Notes: generated from the sequence alone by a model not told the origin. 64,000 bases of DNA from Ehrlichia ruminantium str. Welgevonden (GCF_000026005.1 NC_005295.2:1054001-1118000); one strand, 5' to 3'. Shown: positions 12,371 to 23,815, counted from the stretch's first letter. Program-made: numbers and translations.

Positions 12371-12997
12371 TTAACAATTACAGAAAACCTTATTAAATTC
12401 TTTCTTCAACACAACATCAAATTCTTCATAAAGAATATTTACTCCTAATGTTTTAAGTGAAGTTATTCCATATTCTTTGATACCACATGGAATTATTCCT
12501 GAATAATGAGAAAGATCTGTAAAAACATTTATAGAAACTCCATGATATGTTATCCATTTTCTTATTCTAATGCCAAATGCAGCAATTTTTTTTTCACTAC
12601 CATTATGGTTAACCCATACCCCTATTAAATTAGGATTAAAATATGATCGTATTGAAAAATGCTTTAAAGTTTTAACAATCCACTCACCCAAAGTTTCAAC
12701 ATACAACCTAACATTACATTTATCTCTTGCTTTTAAATCCATCATCACATAAGCAATTCTTTGACCAGGACCATGATAAGTGTATTTACCACCTCTACCT
12801 GTAGAATACACAGGAAACAAACTATCGGTTAGTAATTCCTCACTCCTTGCACTAGTACCAGCCGTATATAACGGAAAATGTTCAAGTAACCATACTAGTT
12901 CATCTTGTGTCTTATTAGCAATACCCTCGACCCTTTGTTGCATAAAACACATAGCTTTATCATAAGGTACAGGTAAGGATTCAATCTTCCACTCCAT
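12371..12997 (-). CDS. lipB: Octanoyl-[acyl-carrier-protein]:protein N-octanoyltransferase
   Basis: LipB transfers octanoate from acyl carrier protein to lipoyl domains of pyruvate and 2-oxoglutarate dehydrogenases, the first step of endogenous lipoate synthesis. The family signature RGGKYTYHGPGQ is at about residues 67-78. The catalytic lysine segment (KKIAAFGIRI) and the catalytic cysteine (GIIPCGIKEYG, near residue 170) are both present. At 208 residues it is the normal length. The ATG start gives MEWKIESLPVPYDKA, with the usual N-terminal helix. LipA is not in the window. Confidence 0.95.
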   Translation of the reverse strand: MEWKIESLPVPYDKAMCFMQQRVEGIANKTQDELVWLLEHFPLYTAGTSARSEELLTDSLFPVYSTGRGGKYTYHGPGQRIAYVMMDLKARDKCNVRLYVETLGEWIVKTLKHFSIRSYFNPNLIGVWVNHNGSEKKIAAFGIRIRKWITYHGVSINVFTDLSHYSGIIPCGIKEYGITSLKTLGVNILYEEFDVVLKKEFNKVFCNC

Positions 12998-13420
12998 ATA
13001 ACTTCAAATAACATTCATGGTATAGCGTTATAATAAACCAATACAAAATTTATTAAAATATAAAACTATCATCACTTGATAATACAAATATGATAAGCCT
13101 AGGCCTATCATAACATTTAATGATATTACCATAAACCTTAATAGTTACATTATAAATGATTTTACTAACTCTCATTATGTAGAATATATATTTTCATAAT
13201 GAATATCTTATCAATACTATACAAGTAATACACTCTTAAATAATAAGAAGAAATAATGTTTTAGAATACAATGCTACAACTAAACATTACTTACTACATA
13301 ACTAACATTAATAACACCAAACAAAGGCAAAGAAATAGTTGTTTACAGTATTATAACGAGGAAAAGTAGATTGTTTTACCAACTTATCCAAAAATAAGGC
13401 TCAATACATAAAAAAATAAG
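12998..13420. other. AT-rich spacer between purN and lipB
   Basis: No frame, repeat or RNA is recognisable. It must hold the lipB promoter unless lipB is transcribed from purN. Confidence 0.5.
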
Positions 13421-14059
13421 CTATACAAAAGCTTCATCATTATAAAACATGTGTAGTGTTTTTGCTGATAAAGCTAAACTACCGTTAAGTTGTAGCTGAT
13501 TATAAGCAATTAGTTCCACAGCTTTAGGGTAACAAATATGTTCCATCTTCAATATTCTATTAGCAAGATCCTCAACACTATCAGATGAAAACACTGGAAC
13601 TGCTGCCTGAACAATAATAGGTCCACCATCAACTTCTGGGTATACATAATGAACTGTACATCCAGCAATCTTTACTCCAGCCTTTAATGCTTGAGCTTGT
13701 GCATTTAAACCCTTAAATGATGGCAAGAGAGAAGGATGTATATTAATAACCTTATATAACCACTTATTAATAAACTTTTCAGGAACAATACTCATAAATC
13801 CTGCAAGACAGATTAAATCCACCTCATGTTCTTCAAGTATATTATCAATAGCATCAAAATCTAGAGGACGACCTTGTACTATAAAAGTTTTAATATTACT
13901 TTGCTGAGCAAGTATTAGACCGTTTGCATTTGATTTATTTGATATAACACAGGATACACTTGCAGGAAAATCATCTCGCTGACAAGCATTAATCAGAGCC
14001 TGCATATTAGAACCCCTACCTGAAATTAAAATACCTAACCTAAGTGGTTTCATAGTCAT
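13421..14059 (-). CDS. purN: Phosphoribosylglycinamide formyltransferase
   Basis: PurN transfers a formyl group from 10-formyl-tetrahydrofolate to GAR, the third step of purine synthesis. The substrate loop GRGSNMQALI is near residue 14. The catalytic segment INIHPSLLPSF (Asn and His) is near 105-115, and the catalytic aspartate lies in PEVDGGPII near 145. The 212-residue length is typical. The frame starts MTMKPLRLG; the second methionine (ATG at 14053) is an equally good start. purQ, purL and purM are also in the window but unlinked. Confidence 0.96.
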   Translation of the reverse strand: MTMKPLRLGILISGRGSNMQALINACQRDDFPASVSCVISNKSNANGLILAQQSNIKTFIVQGRPLDFDAIDNILEEHEVDLICLAGFMSIVPEKFINKWLYKVINIHPSLLPSFKGLNAQAQALKAGVKIAGCTVHYVYPEVDGGPIIVQAAVPVFSSDSVEDLANRILKMEHICYPKAVELIAYNQLQLNGSLALSAKTLHMFYNDEAFV

Positions 14060-14226
14060 TAACTGAACCTATATAAATATAACTACAAATATAAATTTAT
14101 ACCACAATAGCACACTCATAAATCAATCACAATACCAAAAAATCAGCCTACTACATAAACTTAAATTGAGTAACATATAAATCAAGATACATTACTTTAC
14201 TTAAACTATAAATAAAGAAGCAACAA

Positions 14227-15729
14227 CTAATGAGACTCGTAGTACTTTGATACAAATCTATTTAATAGCCTTACCCCAAAACCAGTTGCACCCTTAGGAC
14301 ATATCTCAGTGCCTTCATAATCCCATGCCATACCAGCAATATCCAAATGCACCCAAGGAACACCATTAACAAATCTTTGTAAGAACTGTGCTGCAGTAAT
14401 ACTATCTGCCCCATATCCTTTTGTTGAAATATTCTGCATATCAGCAATTGATGAATCTATAAGTTTATCATATGCTTCATCTAAAGGTAACCGCCATAAT
14501 TTCTCACCAGATTCATTCCCAGCTACAATCAACTGATTTGCAATAGCATCATCATTTGAAAAAAGCCCAGCATACTGATTATTACCTAAAGCAACCACTA
14601 CTGCACCAGTTAATGTTGCTAAATCCACCATCAATTTAGGAGTAAACATCTCTTGAGTATACCATAACGCATCAGCTAAAACCAACCTCCCCTCTGCATC
14701 AGTATTTAACACCTCAATTGTTTGTCCAGACATTGAAATAACAACATCACTAGGTCTTTGTGCGTTCCCATCCACTGAATTTTCAACTAATCCAACTACT
14801 CCAACAGCATTAACTTTTGCCTTCCTTGCAGCAAGAGTACGCATAATTCCAACAACAGAAGCAGAACCTGCCATATCATATTTCATATCCCACATACCCT
14901 TTGAAGGTTTTAAGGATATTCCACCAGTATCAAAAGTTACACCTTTTCCAACAAACGCAATAGGACTTTCTGACTCATCACCTCCATTCCATTTCATAAC
15001 TACAAGTCGAGATTTTTTAGCACTACCCTGACCTACTCCAAGAAGTGCCATCATTTGATTTGCTTTCATGTAATCTTCATCAAAGACTTCAACCGTTACA
15101 CCAACCTTACTTAATTCTTCATATATCATCTGAGCATATGTTTCTGGATATAAAATATTCGGAGGTTCTGAAACAAAAGAACGAGCTAAGAATATTGACT
15201 CACCTTCAGCTTTTAAATCATTAAACAAAGCAGTAACCTCTTGTGGTTCACTCTTTGAGAATAGAACCAACTTATTCAAATAAACTGAATTTTTATCTTT
15301 TTTCTCTACGAAATATTTATCAAATTTAAAACTACGTAAAAGTGCTCCATAACCAATATTAGCACTTACATTACTATCAGTATTAATAACAATTGATGCA
15401 TCTGGTATTTTCATTCTATTAAGTTCAGAATATATTACACCACCAACTTTTAAAGCTTTATTTTCATCAAAATCCTCAGATTTACCCAGTCCAATAACTA
15501 CCACAACAGGAAAATCTTTCTCTAACCCAATAATAGGTAATACCTCAGCAAACTTACCATCAAAAGATTGATAACCATTTACTATTTCCATGATTTTATC
15601 ATTATAACCTTCTAAAGCACCATTATCCTCTAAATGATTACTTCCTTCAAAAATACCTACAACTATTACCGTGGTCTTTAATAATACAGATATTCCAGAC
15701 ATTAAACCTAAAAATGATACATTTATCAT
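14227..15729 (-). CDS. pepA: Leucyl (cytosol) aminopeptidase, M17 family
   Basis: This is a two-metal aminopeptidase that releases N-terminal residues from peptides. It is useful to an intracellular bacterium that catabolises host-derived peptides. The M17 signature NTDAEGRLVLADAL is near residues 335-348, and the metal/lysine site GKGVTFDTGGISLKPS is near 260-275. The N-terminal ~165 residues form the less conserved regulatory domain. At 500 residues it has the usual length. In some bacteria PepA also binds DNA in Xer recombination; nothing here tests that. Confidence 0.96.
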   Translation of the reverse strand: MINVSFLGLMSGISVLLKTTVIVVGIFEGSNHLEDNGALEGYNDKIMEIVNGYQSFDGKFAEVLPIIGLEKDFPVVVVIGLGKSEDFDENKALKVGGVIYSELNRMKIPDASIVINTDSNVSANIGYGALLRSFKFDKYFVEKKDKNSVYLNKLVLFSKSEPQEVTALFNDLKAEGESIFLARSFVSEPPNILYPETYAQMIYEELSKVGVTVEVFDEDYMKANQMMALLGVGQGSAKKSRLVVMKWNGGDESESPIAFVGKGVTFDTGGISLKPSKGMWDMKYDMAGSASVVGIMRTLAARKAKVNAVGVVGLVENSVDGNAQRPSDVVISMSGQTIEVLNTDAEGRLVLADALWYTQEMFTPKLMVDLATLTGAVVVALGNNQYAGLFSNDDAIANQLIVAGNESGEKLWRLPLDEAYDKLIDSSIADMQNISTKGYGADSITAAQFLQRFVNGVPWVHLDIAGMAWDYEGTEICPKGATGFGVRLLNRFVSKYYESH

Positions 15730-15879
15730 GACTACCCTTCATTGGTATAATTCAACTATATGTTTACTCTAGTCTTTTTTCAAAGCTTTTCAAGGAAAAT
15801 TTTAACTCACTTAATTACCTAACCTTGATCCCGAAATACTATAAACTTTCAGCTTATTACAAAGAATCAATAGTCTTTT

Positions 15880-16215
15880 ACATGCACATAATCACTATTG
15901 TTTCTACACAATGTTTAGAATTAAATAACTATATAAAATACACCGTAATCAATAATTATAACAGTGCACCTTTTTCAGATCTTTATTAATTAGAGGAACA
16001 GTATTATCCAATAGTTTCGGACTAATTTCAAAATATATTACCATACCTAACTAATTTTTACAACCCTACCACTATTAACATATCGAGATAAACTAAGTCT
16101 TACTATTATTCATTTGATAATAACCACCAGTTCATCTAAAGGTACAGGAATTGTTACAATATGATCAAATTTATTGTCTTTATAAAACTTATAATTCCAA
16201 TCTTGCCACAAGTTA
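15880..16215 (-). pseudogene. Probable decayed comF-like phosphoribosyltransferase
   Basis: Reading the minus strand, short pieces in different frames line up in the order expected of ComF-family proteins. KFDHIVTIPVPLDEL comes first (family: core strand ending in PVP). Then GGYYQM in another frame stands for the RGYNQ motif. LSRYVNSGRVVKI follows, then IIIDYGV in place of the IIIDDV/TTG pyrophosphate loop. CVETIVIMCM occupies the terminal strand. Stops and frame changes separate every piece, so it cannot encode a protein. The identification is from motif order by eye and could be wrong. Confidence 0.42.
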
Positions 16216-17030
16216 ACTTATCATAAAAATAACTACAATCTTAAGTTATCACAATTACCTTTTTGAAACATAGTGATAGCTATTTCTTATGTATTAGCTA
16301 ATTAAATAAAATAACTGTATACAAATATTATCATATTTATCGCTTTCATATTTTCCAAATATATAAATTAAACCACTATATCTTTTCTCTTACATTATCT
16401 AATAAAATAATTCATTAAATTTAGTATACTGAATACTGTTTACCAAAATTTAGCAGTACAACTAAAAAGTAGAAATAATCTTATTGATATAAGAACATTT
16501 GAATCTTAACAAACTGACATAATATAAAGAATCATATTTTGATCCTTCTATAACTAAAGTTTAAATTAAAATTAGTACTATTATTCTTTAGAGCTTATAT
16601 AAGGTCACACCTAAAAGTATTATTTCAAACTCACACATTAAACTTATAAAATATTCATGGTATTCCGTTCCTGATACAAAAACAATATCTTTTTATGCTT
16701 AATGCACCTAGATCAATCTTTTTATTAATATATACATTATTTACAACTTAACATGTTGTTTTAATCATTATAACCTATGTTATAAACATTAGCATCAGTC
16801 TTGGCTAACATAATACAGCATTTAGCATAAAATGTATTTATAAGTATTGATACTTTATTTATATATGTAAATGTCAGTAGAAAAGTGTTTAAAGCAAGTA
16901 CACAATGTAATACCTAATACTTTCATGTTTTTGACAATAGTTGTTCGTTTATGATATTCATCATTGATTTAATTAACACACCATACTACATAATTTCCTC
17001 TTACAAACTTCTTCCCCACCCCCATACCTA
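16216..17030. other. AT-rich spacer, possibly further decayed coding DNA
   Basis: There is no intact frame. Short minus-strand pieces such as IDLGALSIK (around 16690-16720) look protein-like but are too short to name. A C-rich run (CCCCACCCCC near 17010) is unusual for this DNA. Confidence 0.35.
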
Positions 17031-17034
17031 ATTT

Positions 17035-17225
17035 TATCTTATAAAGATTCTCCTCCTTTTTGAATTATATTAATACCAAGATCATATATAACCACATTAG
17101 TACTCAACAGTAATTCTTGATTATGAGTGACAGATAACTATGTTAGTATCTAATTTATACAGGTTCTCTATAGTATATAAAAACAAGATACAGTTTTACC
17201 TATTATCAAGATAAATAAATACTCA
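17035..17225 (-). pseudogene. Possible remnant of an ABC-transporter ATPase C-terminus
   Basis: On the minus strand one frame reads TIENLYKLDTNIVICHS, resembling the segment leading to the switch histidine of ABC ATPases (TxIIVTHD type). After a single-base shift the frame continues as QELLLSTNVVIYDLG to a stop. Upstream, a Walker-B-like FILI is barely recognisable and no Walker A motif is found. If correct, this is the tail of a gene in advanced decay, next to the comF-like remnant. Confidence 0.3.
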
Positions 17226-17660
17226 ACACACTATATAAAAGCTATAGAACAAACACCAAAAAGCTAAGTTATACAATGAGTTTAAAATATCAAATACAGC
17301 AAAATTATCATAATGTATTTAACATATATAATATTTATACAATGAATATCTGAATTCTAAAAAAGCTAGTTTTTTTGCTTATAAATTACCAATTACTGCA
17401 TAAGTTTTGAATGACATACTCAATTGATAATTTATCTACAATATAAATAATATTTATGAGATTCAACACTGTATCCATTAAACAATTACAAACTCTTTCT
17501 GTTATTAGTTATAGTATCATCACCTAATTATTATTGATATAATAAAAATATATAATACACTCTTATAGGTATAATACAACGTTGCATCAAATTAAGTTGA
17601 AATATAATGGAGCATGAAATATTATTTACTACAACTCAAAGATCCGATTATGGTAATAAA

Positions 17661-18341
17661 ATGAATTACTTAATAAAGTTATTATTCTGCATATTCATAA
17701 GCATAACATACACAAGTATTGCAGTAGCAGATGATCCTGTGTTAGTTAACTGTAAAAAAACTCCTGAAATTTACGATCTCAACAATAAACCAAATAAGTT
17801 CTCATTATCAAATAATTTACGACGCAAAATGAGCAGTCCAGCAACAGCTGAAGGAGAATTAATATATATTGTTGGTAGAGTTACTGATATAAACTGTATA
17901 CCTATTACAGGTGCTAATGTTTTCATTTGGCAAACTAATGCACATGGAATATATCAACAGAATCCTTATGATAATGATAATAGATCAGAATTAATCCCAG
18001 AAGAATTAGATATGTATGATTACCAGTTTATTGGTTCTGGAAAGTCAGTAACTGATAATCTAGGAAATTACAGTTTTATTACCATAATGCCTGGCACTAA
18101 TAACAAAAACAAAGTTCCTCGCATACACTTTATGCTACAACACTCAGAATTTCCTGAGTTTAATACAACAATGTTTTTCTCAGGATATGACAATAATCAA
18201 GATGAAAAATTTAAAGAAATAAATGATATAAAATTACAAAACCTGCTAACGGCTCAATATACTATAAATCACCTTGGAATAAAAACTTACCACTTTAATA
18301 TTACAATTGGGAGTAAAAATACTCATCAATCTTTTAAGTAA
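17661..18341 (+). CDS. Exported intradiol dioxygenase-fold protein
   Basis: The protein has the beta-sandwich pattern of protocatechuate 3,4-dioxygenase-type proteins: VGRVTDINCIPITGANVFIWQ, then HGIYQQ, then SVTDNLGNYSFITIMPG, then PRIHFML and a terminal TYHFNITIG strand. The frame is open from 17607. The ATG at 17661 is preferred because it places a clean signal peptide (MNYLIKLLFCIFISI, Ala-Asp after it) at the N-terminus, giving 226 residues. Against protocatechuate dioxygenase beta chain, the first iron Tyr (GIYQQ) and the second His (RIHF) are kept. The second Tyr (family GPYP) is replaced by GTNN and the first His by Arg. Ring cleavage is therefore doubtful; a periplasmic or secreted binding role is inferred. 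Confidence 0.82.
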   Translation: MNYLIKLLFCIFISITYTSIAVADDPVLVNCKKTPEIYDLNNKPNKFSLSNNLRRKMSSPATAEGELIYIVGRVTDINCIPITGANVFIWQTNAHGIYQQNPYDNDNRSELIPEELDMYDYQFIGSGKSVTDNLGNYSFITIMPGTNNKNKVPRIHFMLQHSEFPEFNTTMFFSGYDNNQDEKFKEINDIKLQNLLTAQYTINHLGIKTYHFNITIGSKNTHQSFK

Positions 18342-19862
18342 ATACTACTCATTAATAGAATTATTCAATAGTAACTTATAGTACTCTGCAAAATAAGGTA
18401 AACTTAAGTATCTTGATACTTCACTACCTATATAATCTACTTACTAAAGTAATTATTGATACATGTAAATATAATATCTTGTTATATTCTCATACCTATA
18501 CAAGCAAAACACTGTTTTATGAACAAACATTATTACAAAGCCTTATACTTTGAACAATAAAAATACTAAATAATATACCATTACAAACACTTAATGTACC
18601 TGATTATTTAAATAAGCACTTAACATACAAACTTAAAAACACATCAACTTATAATCATGATATAAAAACACCATATACATATAAGTTAATACAGTGGAAC
18701 TTTTAGCATCACATATATCTTTTTCTGTATACAGCAATATTATCAAATTTAATAATAGTACAATATGATTTGATAATAATATTTTTCTCAAATAGTATTA
18801 AAATTAGATTATCATTAAGTCTATATTATAATATCAAAAATGCTAATTTTAGCATATTATTAACAATATACAAAAAAATCAATAGTACTAATTACTGCAA
18901 TATTGATACATACACACCACCTTTTCTATTAACGTAAGATGAATAGCAATACTAAAGAAAAATTGTGATAAAAATATCAAATTGTAGAAAATTACTACAA
19001 AACATCTTGTTAAATTTCAATTATACATAATATATTCTTACATATCAGCTTCTAGTAAAACCACCTTATTATCTAAGAGTACTAATCTATTGTACTTAAC
19101 GATATCAGTTTACCTTCTTACTAATATTAATTTGTTACTCACATAATATAAAAACATCTAAGGTTAATTTAAATTAAACAATATTTTGATGACCAAAGTT
19201 GATAAAAATAATGACAAAGATTTTATGCAGTAGTATTTAATATGCTATACAAAAAACCTATATATACCTTTAGAAGTTCACTTACAAAGTTTATTGATCA
19301 GAATATTATCTATAATCTCTCCAATATAATATCAAGATAATACTAACTAAAACACTAGAGTAACCTTAATAGCTTCAACATGATGAAAAAAACAGCTTTT
19401 CTTATAACCAATACCACTTTATAATAACCACAAAAAAATCTTAAATTAAAATAATACCTATACAATGAAATACCATAATATTAATAACATTATTGTTTTA
19501 TTTTAAACACACTGATAACTTAACTATTAATATTCCTACTAACCTTAAGAATATAAAAATATAGAAAATTTTTTCAATATAAAGTTAGTAACATAATATA
19601 TACATCTTAGTATCCTATATATAAAACTCTATAGCTACGTATTTCGATATATTTAATAAAATTTTTAATTGATGATAACCAAATATTAAAAGTAATAATA
19701 CCTTCTTAATTTTATAAATTAAGAACATTTTCGCTAATTCAAGCTACTCAATATTACAAAATTTATACCTATACCTTTAAAAATGAAAAAAGATTTATTA
19801 CACATAAAAGTCACATCAATTTCCTATAACTAGTTAACCAAGGTAACAAACTATCCACTTAT
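18342..19862. other. 1.5-kb AT-rich spacer, nothing recognised
   Basis: This stretch precedes a tandem array. Every frame is broken by stops, and I found no RNA or repeat. Confidence 0.5.
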
Positions 19863-20580
19863 ATGATCAAATAAAGATATTTTTTAAGAACCTAAACAAA
19901 TATAAGCTGCTTTCAATAAAAGCTAACTAAGCATATAAACTTTTTACTTGATTCCTGATATAAATAAAAAGCATTATTTAACATAAAGTTTACGAATTAT
20001 TCATTATTACAATCAAATAAAGACATTTTTTTTAAGAACCTAAACAAATATAAGCTGCTTTCAATAAAAGCTAACTAAGCATATAAACTTTTTACTTGAT
20101 TCCTGATATAAATAAAAAGCATTATTTAACATAAAGTTTACGAATTATTCATTATTACAATCAAATAAAGACATTTTTTTTAAGAACCTAAACAAATATA
20201 AGCTACTTTCAATAAAAGCTAACTAAGCATACAAACTTTTTACCTGATTCTTGATATAAATAAAAAGAACTATTTAATAAAGTTTATGAATTATTCATTA
20301 TTACGATCAAATAAAGATATTTTTTTAAGAACCTAAACAAATATAAGCTGCTTTCAATAAAAGCTAACTAAGCATATAAACTTTTTACCTGATTCTTGAT
20401 ATAAATAAAAAGAATTATTTAACATAAAGTTTATGAATTATTCATTATTACGATCAAATAAAGATATTTTTTAAGAACCTAAACAAATATAAGCTACTTT
20501 CAATAAAAGCTAACTAAGCATACAAACTTTTTACTTGATTATTGATACAAATGAAAAGAACTATTTAACACAAAAGTCAC
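19863..20580. repeat. ~147-bp tandem array, about 5 copies, downstream of clpB
   Basis: The landmark AAGCATATAAACTTTTTAC or its one-base variants recurs with GCAT at 19931, 20079, 20227, 20372 and 20518. The spacing is 148, 148, 145 and 146 bp. Copies 1 and 2 are almost identical, and later copies carry small indels. Partial, strongly diverged material continues to about 20720. It lies 3' of clpB, which is on the minus strand. Confidence 0.92.
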
Positions 20581-20845
20581 ATAAAAATTCCTATAAGCTG
20601 ATCAATTATTCATTTATTAGAATCAAATAATATAAACTTTTTTCAATAAAAGTTAATCCACCCAATAAATTCTCCTGTCATTTCCACATAAATAAAAGAG
20701 ATTTCTTTAATACAAAAGTGATATAAACCTTTACAACTAGTTTAACAAATATCACAAAATCTATACTTGCCACCATAGAAGTAAAAAAATTCACTCCGAA
20801 AACTTTCCAACTATAAACTTCTAAAATCTATCTTATTTTATAGAA

Positions 20846-23425
20846 TTAACTAATCTTATGAATAACAAGATTATCATCTAATAAATCTACCCTTAATTTA
20901 TTACCTTCAGCTACCTGATTAGCAAGTATTAATTTTGCCAAGTTATTCTGTATTTGCTGTTGTATTAACCTCTTTAAAGGTCTTGCCCCATATAAAGGAT
21001 CATAGCCATTATTTATCAACCATGTTTTTGCATCTGAAGATAAAGTAATCTCTAATTTTCTTTGAGCAACAATTTTTTGTAATATAGAAAATTGCACATC
21101 AATAATTCTTTCAATATGTTCTTTAGTTAACCTATGAAATATAATAATTTCATCCAATCTATTTAAAAATTCTGGCCGAAAATGACTACGCAACACATTA
21201 GTAACAGACTCTTTAACTGACTCTTCATTGATATTTCCAGATTCATTGTTCATTAATATTTCTTGCCCTAAATTTGAAGTTAATACCAGTATTGTATTAC
21301 GGAAATCCACTAACTTACCATGATTATCAGTCAATCTTCCTTCATCTAATACTTGCAATAAAATATTGAAAATATCTCCATGTGCTTTTTCAATTTCATC
21401 AAATAATATTACTTGATAAGGCCTTCTCCTCACAGCTTCAGTTAATGCACCACCTTGGTCATATCCAACATATCCTGGAGGAGCTCCTATTAATCGTGAA
21501 ACAGCATGCTTTTCCATAAATTCTGACATGTCAAATCTTAAAAGTGCAGACTTATCACAAAATAAAAACTCAGCTAATGTTTTAACCAACTCAGTTTTAC
21601 CTACTCCAGTTGGCCCAAGAAATAAAAAAGACCCCAATGGTTTCTGTGCATCCTGTACCCCTGCACGTGATCTCCTGACAGCATCACTTACTGCTTTTAC
21701 AGCACTATCCTGACCAATAACTGTTTTGCCTATCTCCTCCTCCATACGCAGTAGTTTTTCTCTTTCACTACTCATTATGTTCTCAATAGGAATACCAGTC
21801 CATTTTGATACAATACTTGCTATGTCATGTTCTGTAATTTCCTTCTTAAAAAGGCTACTTGTAAATTTTTCATGTTCTTTTAACTCTTTCTCAATTTCTG
21901 GTATTACACCATACATTAACTCACCAGCTTTTGCCAAATCACCAGATCTTTGTGCTCTTTCTAAATCACTTCTAGCAATATCAAGCTTTTCCTTACATGC
22001 TTTCATCTTTGACATTTTCATTTTTTCCGCTTGCCATTTACTACTTAGCTCAGCAGACTGAACATTTAGTTTTTCTAGTTCATCTTTTAACTTCATTAAC
22101 CTCTGTTTTGAGGATTCATCACTTTCTTTTTCTAATACTCCTATCTCGATTTTTAGCTGCATTATCTTTCTATCTAACTTATCAATAACCTCAGGTTTAC
22201 TATCAATCTCCATTCTCGCACGACTCGCTGCTTCATCAATAAGGTCTATAGCTTTATCTGGTAAATACCTATCCGTAATATAACGCTGCGATAAAGCTAC
22301 AGCAGCAATTATCGATCTGTCAGGAATATCTATACCATGATGTCCTTCATATCTTTCCTTTAACCCACGTAACATAGAAATTGTATCATCACAAGTTGGC
22401 TCAGAAATAAATATAGTTTGAAATCTTCTAGCAAGTGCTACATCTTTTTCTATATGCTTTCTATATTCATCCAATGTTGTTGCACCTATACAATGTATTT
22501 CACCTCTAGCTAATGCTGGCTTCAACAAATTTGATGCATCCATTGCTCCATCTGTTGCACCAGCACCAACTAATGTATGTAACTCATCAATGAATAATAT
22601 AATACTACCATTTGAAGAAACAATTTCATTAACTACAGCTTTCAACCTTTCTTCAAATTCACCTCTATATTTAGTCCCAGCAACAAGCATACCAAGATCT
22701 AATGACATTATTCTCATATCTCGCAACCCAATTGGAACATCTCCCTTCACTATCTTATGTGCTAACCCTTCAATAATTGCTGTTTTACCAACACCAGGCT
22801 CTCCAATTAATACAGGATTATTTTTTGTTCTTCTCAATAATACCTGTATTGTACGTCTAATTTCCTCATCTCTTCCAATTACTGGATCTAATTTTCCTGC
22901 TCTAGCAACTTCAGTCACATCTTTAGCATATTTTTTTAGTGCATTAAACTTTTGCTCAGAATTTACACTATCAGCTCTAGCACCATTACGCATGTTTACT
23001 ATTAATGACTCCAACTTCTGAGGAGTCACACCATGTGCAATTAATATCCTAGAAACATTACTGTCCTTTATTATTGTCAGAGCTTGCAGTAATCTTTCAA
23101 CAGTAACATAAGAGTCCTGATGTCTTTTTGCAAGATTAACAGCCTCTTGTAAAACTTGCGCCATTTCCTTTGATAAATGTATATGACCACTACCTGGACC
23201 ACTTACAACTGGTAATTTATTTAAAGCCGATATAACATCATTACGTAACGTCTCTACATTACACCCACAAGAAGTAAGCAAAACTTCAACTATCTCATCT
23301 TTATCATCCAACATTACCTTAAGTAAATGCTCAGGTACTAAAGACTGATGCCCTAATGCAACAGCTGAAGTTTGCGCTTGCACTATGAAATTCTTTGATA
23401 TATCAGTAAATTTATTTAAATCCAT
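20846..23425 (-). CDS. clpB: ATP-dependent disaggregase ClpB
   Basis: ClpB is a hexameric AAA+ chaperone that rescues aggregated proteins with DnaK. The order of domains is an N-terminal Clp_N repeat (to ~145), a first ATPase with GEPGVGKT near 206 and ILFIDELH, a long charged coiled-coil middle domain (~400-520), and a second ATPase with GPTGVGKT near 601. The C-terminal small domain contains GARPLKRLIQ. The total of about 859 residues is typical. The frame opens at 23437 (MKLVMDLNKF), but family members begin at the MDLNKFT methionine, so 23425 is preferred. Heat-shock control is expected, but no clear sigma-32 element was identified. Confidence 0.97.
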   Translation of the reverse strand: MDLNKFTDISKNFIVQAQTSAVALGHQSLVPEHLLKVMLDDKDEIVEVLLTSCGCNVETLRNDVISALNKLPVVSGPGSGHIHLSKEMAQVLQEAVNLAKRHQDSYVTVERLLQALTIIKDSNVSRILIAHGVTPQKLESLIVNMRNGARADSVNSEQKFNALKKYAKDVTEVARAGKLDPVIGRDEEIRRTIQVLLRRTKNNPVLIGEPGVGKTAIIEGLAHKIVKGDVPIGLRDMRIMSLDLGMLVAGTKYRGEFEERLKAVVNEIVSSNGSIILFIDELHTLVGAGATDGAMDASNLLKPALARGEIHCIGATTLDEYRKHIEKDVALARRFQTIFISEPTCDDTISMLRGLKERYEGHHGIDIPDRSIIAAVALSQRYITDRYLPDKAIDLIDEAASRARMEIDSKPEVIDKLDRKIMQLKIEIGVLEKESDESSKQRLMKLKDELEKLNVQSAELSSKWQAEKMKMSKMKACKEKLDIARSDLERAQRSGDLAKAGELMYGVIPEIEKELKEHEKFTSSLFKKEITEHDIASIVSKWTGIPIENIMSSEREKLLRMEEEIGKTVIGQDSAVKAVSDAVRRSRAGVQDAQKPLGSFLFLGPTGVGKTELVKTLAEFLFCDKSALLRFDMSEFMEKHAVSRLIGAPPGYVGYDQGGALTEAVRRRPYQVILFDEIEKAHGDIFNILLQVLDEGRLTDNHGKLVDFRNTILVLTSNLGQEILMNNESGNINEESVKESVTNVLRSHFRPEFLNRLDEIIIFHRLTKEHIERIIDVQFSILQKIVAQRKLEITLSSDAKTWLINNGYDPLYGARPLKRLIQQQIQNNLAKLILANQVAEGNKLRVDLLDDNLVIHKIS

Positions 23426-23766
23426 AACTAACTTCATTGAACAATTTATAATAAACTATATAAGCATTATTAAAAGGAATTAAAGATATGTTGACAATTT
23501 TATACAAGCAAAAATATTCCATTAATAACATTATTAGTAATTAATATGATTATAAGCATAATTAATTATAAGTATTAACTTTATCTCCAAAACAGTAGAG
23601 AAAAATTTTCTAACAAAATGTAACTTATAATAAAGTTACTATTTATACACAAGAGTATATAGTAATTTTAAAAAATTCACATTTTCTCATATATCTTTTA
23701 CATTATAATTCATCACTACTTAACTAGCTATGCGTATTATACGTTACGTATTGTTTATGAAGTCAA

Positions 23767-23794
23767 TTGACAGTTTTTATTATTAATATATTAT
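23767..23794 (+). promoter_or_regulatory. Promoter of the short-chain dehydrogenase gene
   Basis: A perfect TTGACA (-35) at 23767 is followed after 16 bp by TATTAT (-10) at 23789. The ATG lies 22 bp further on, preceded by a short AGGT ribosome site. This is one of the better sigma-70-type matches in the window. Confidence 0.5.
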
Positions 23795-23815
23795 AAACTA
23801 AAAAGTAGGTACAGC

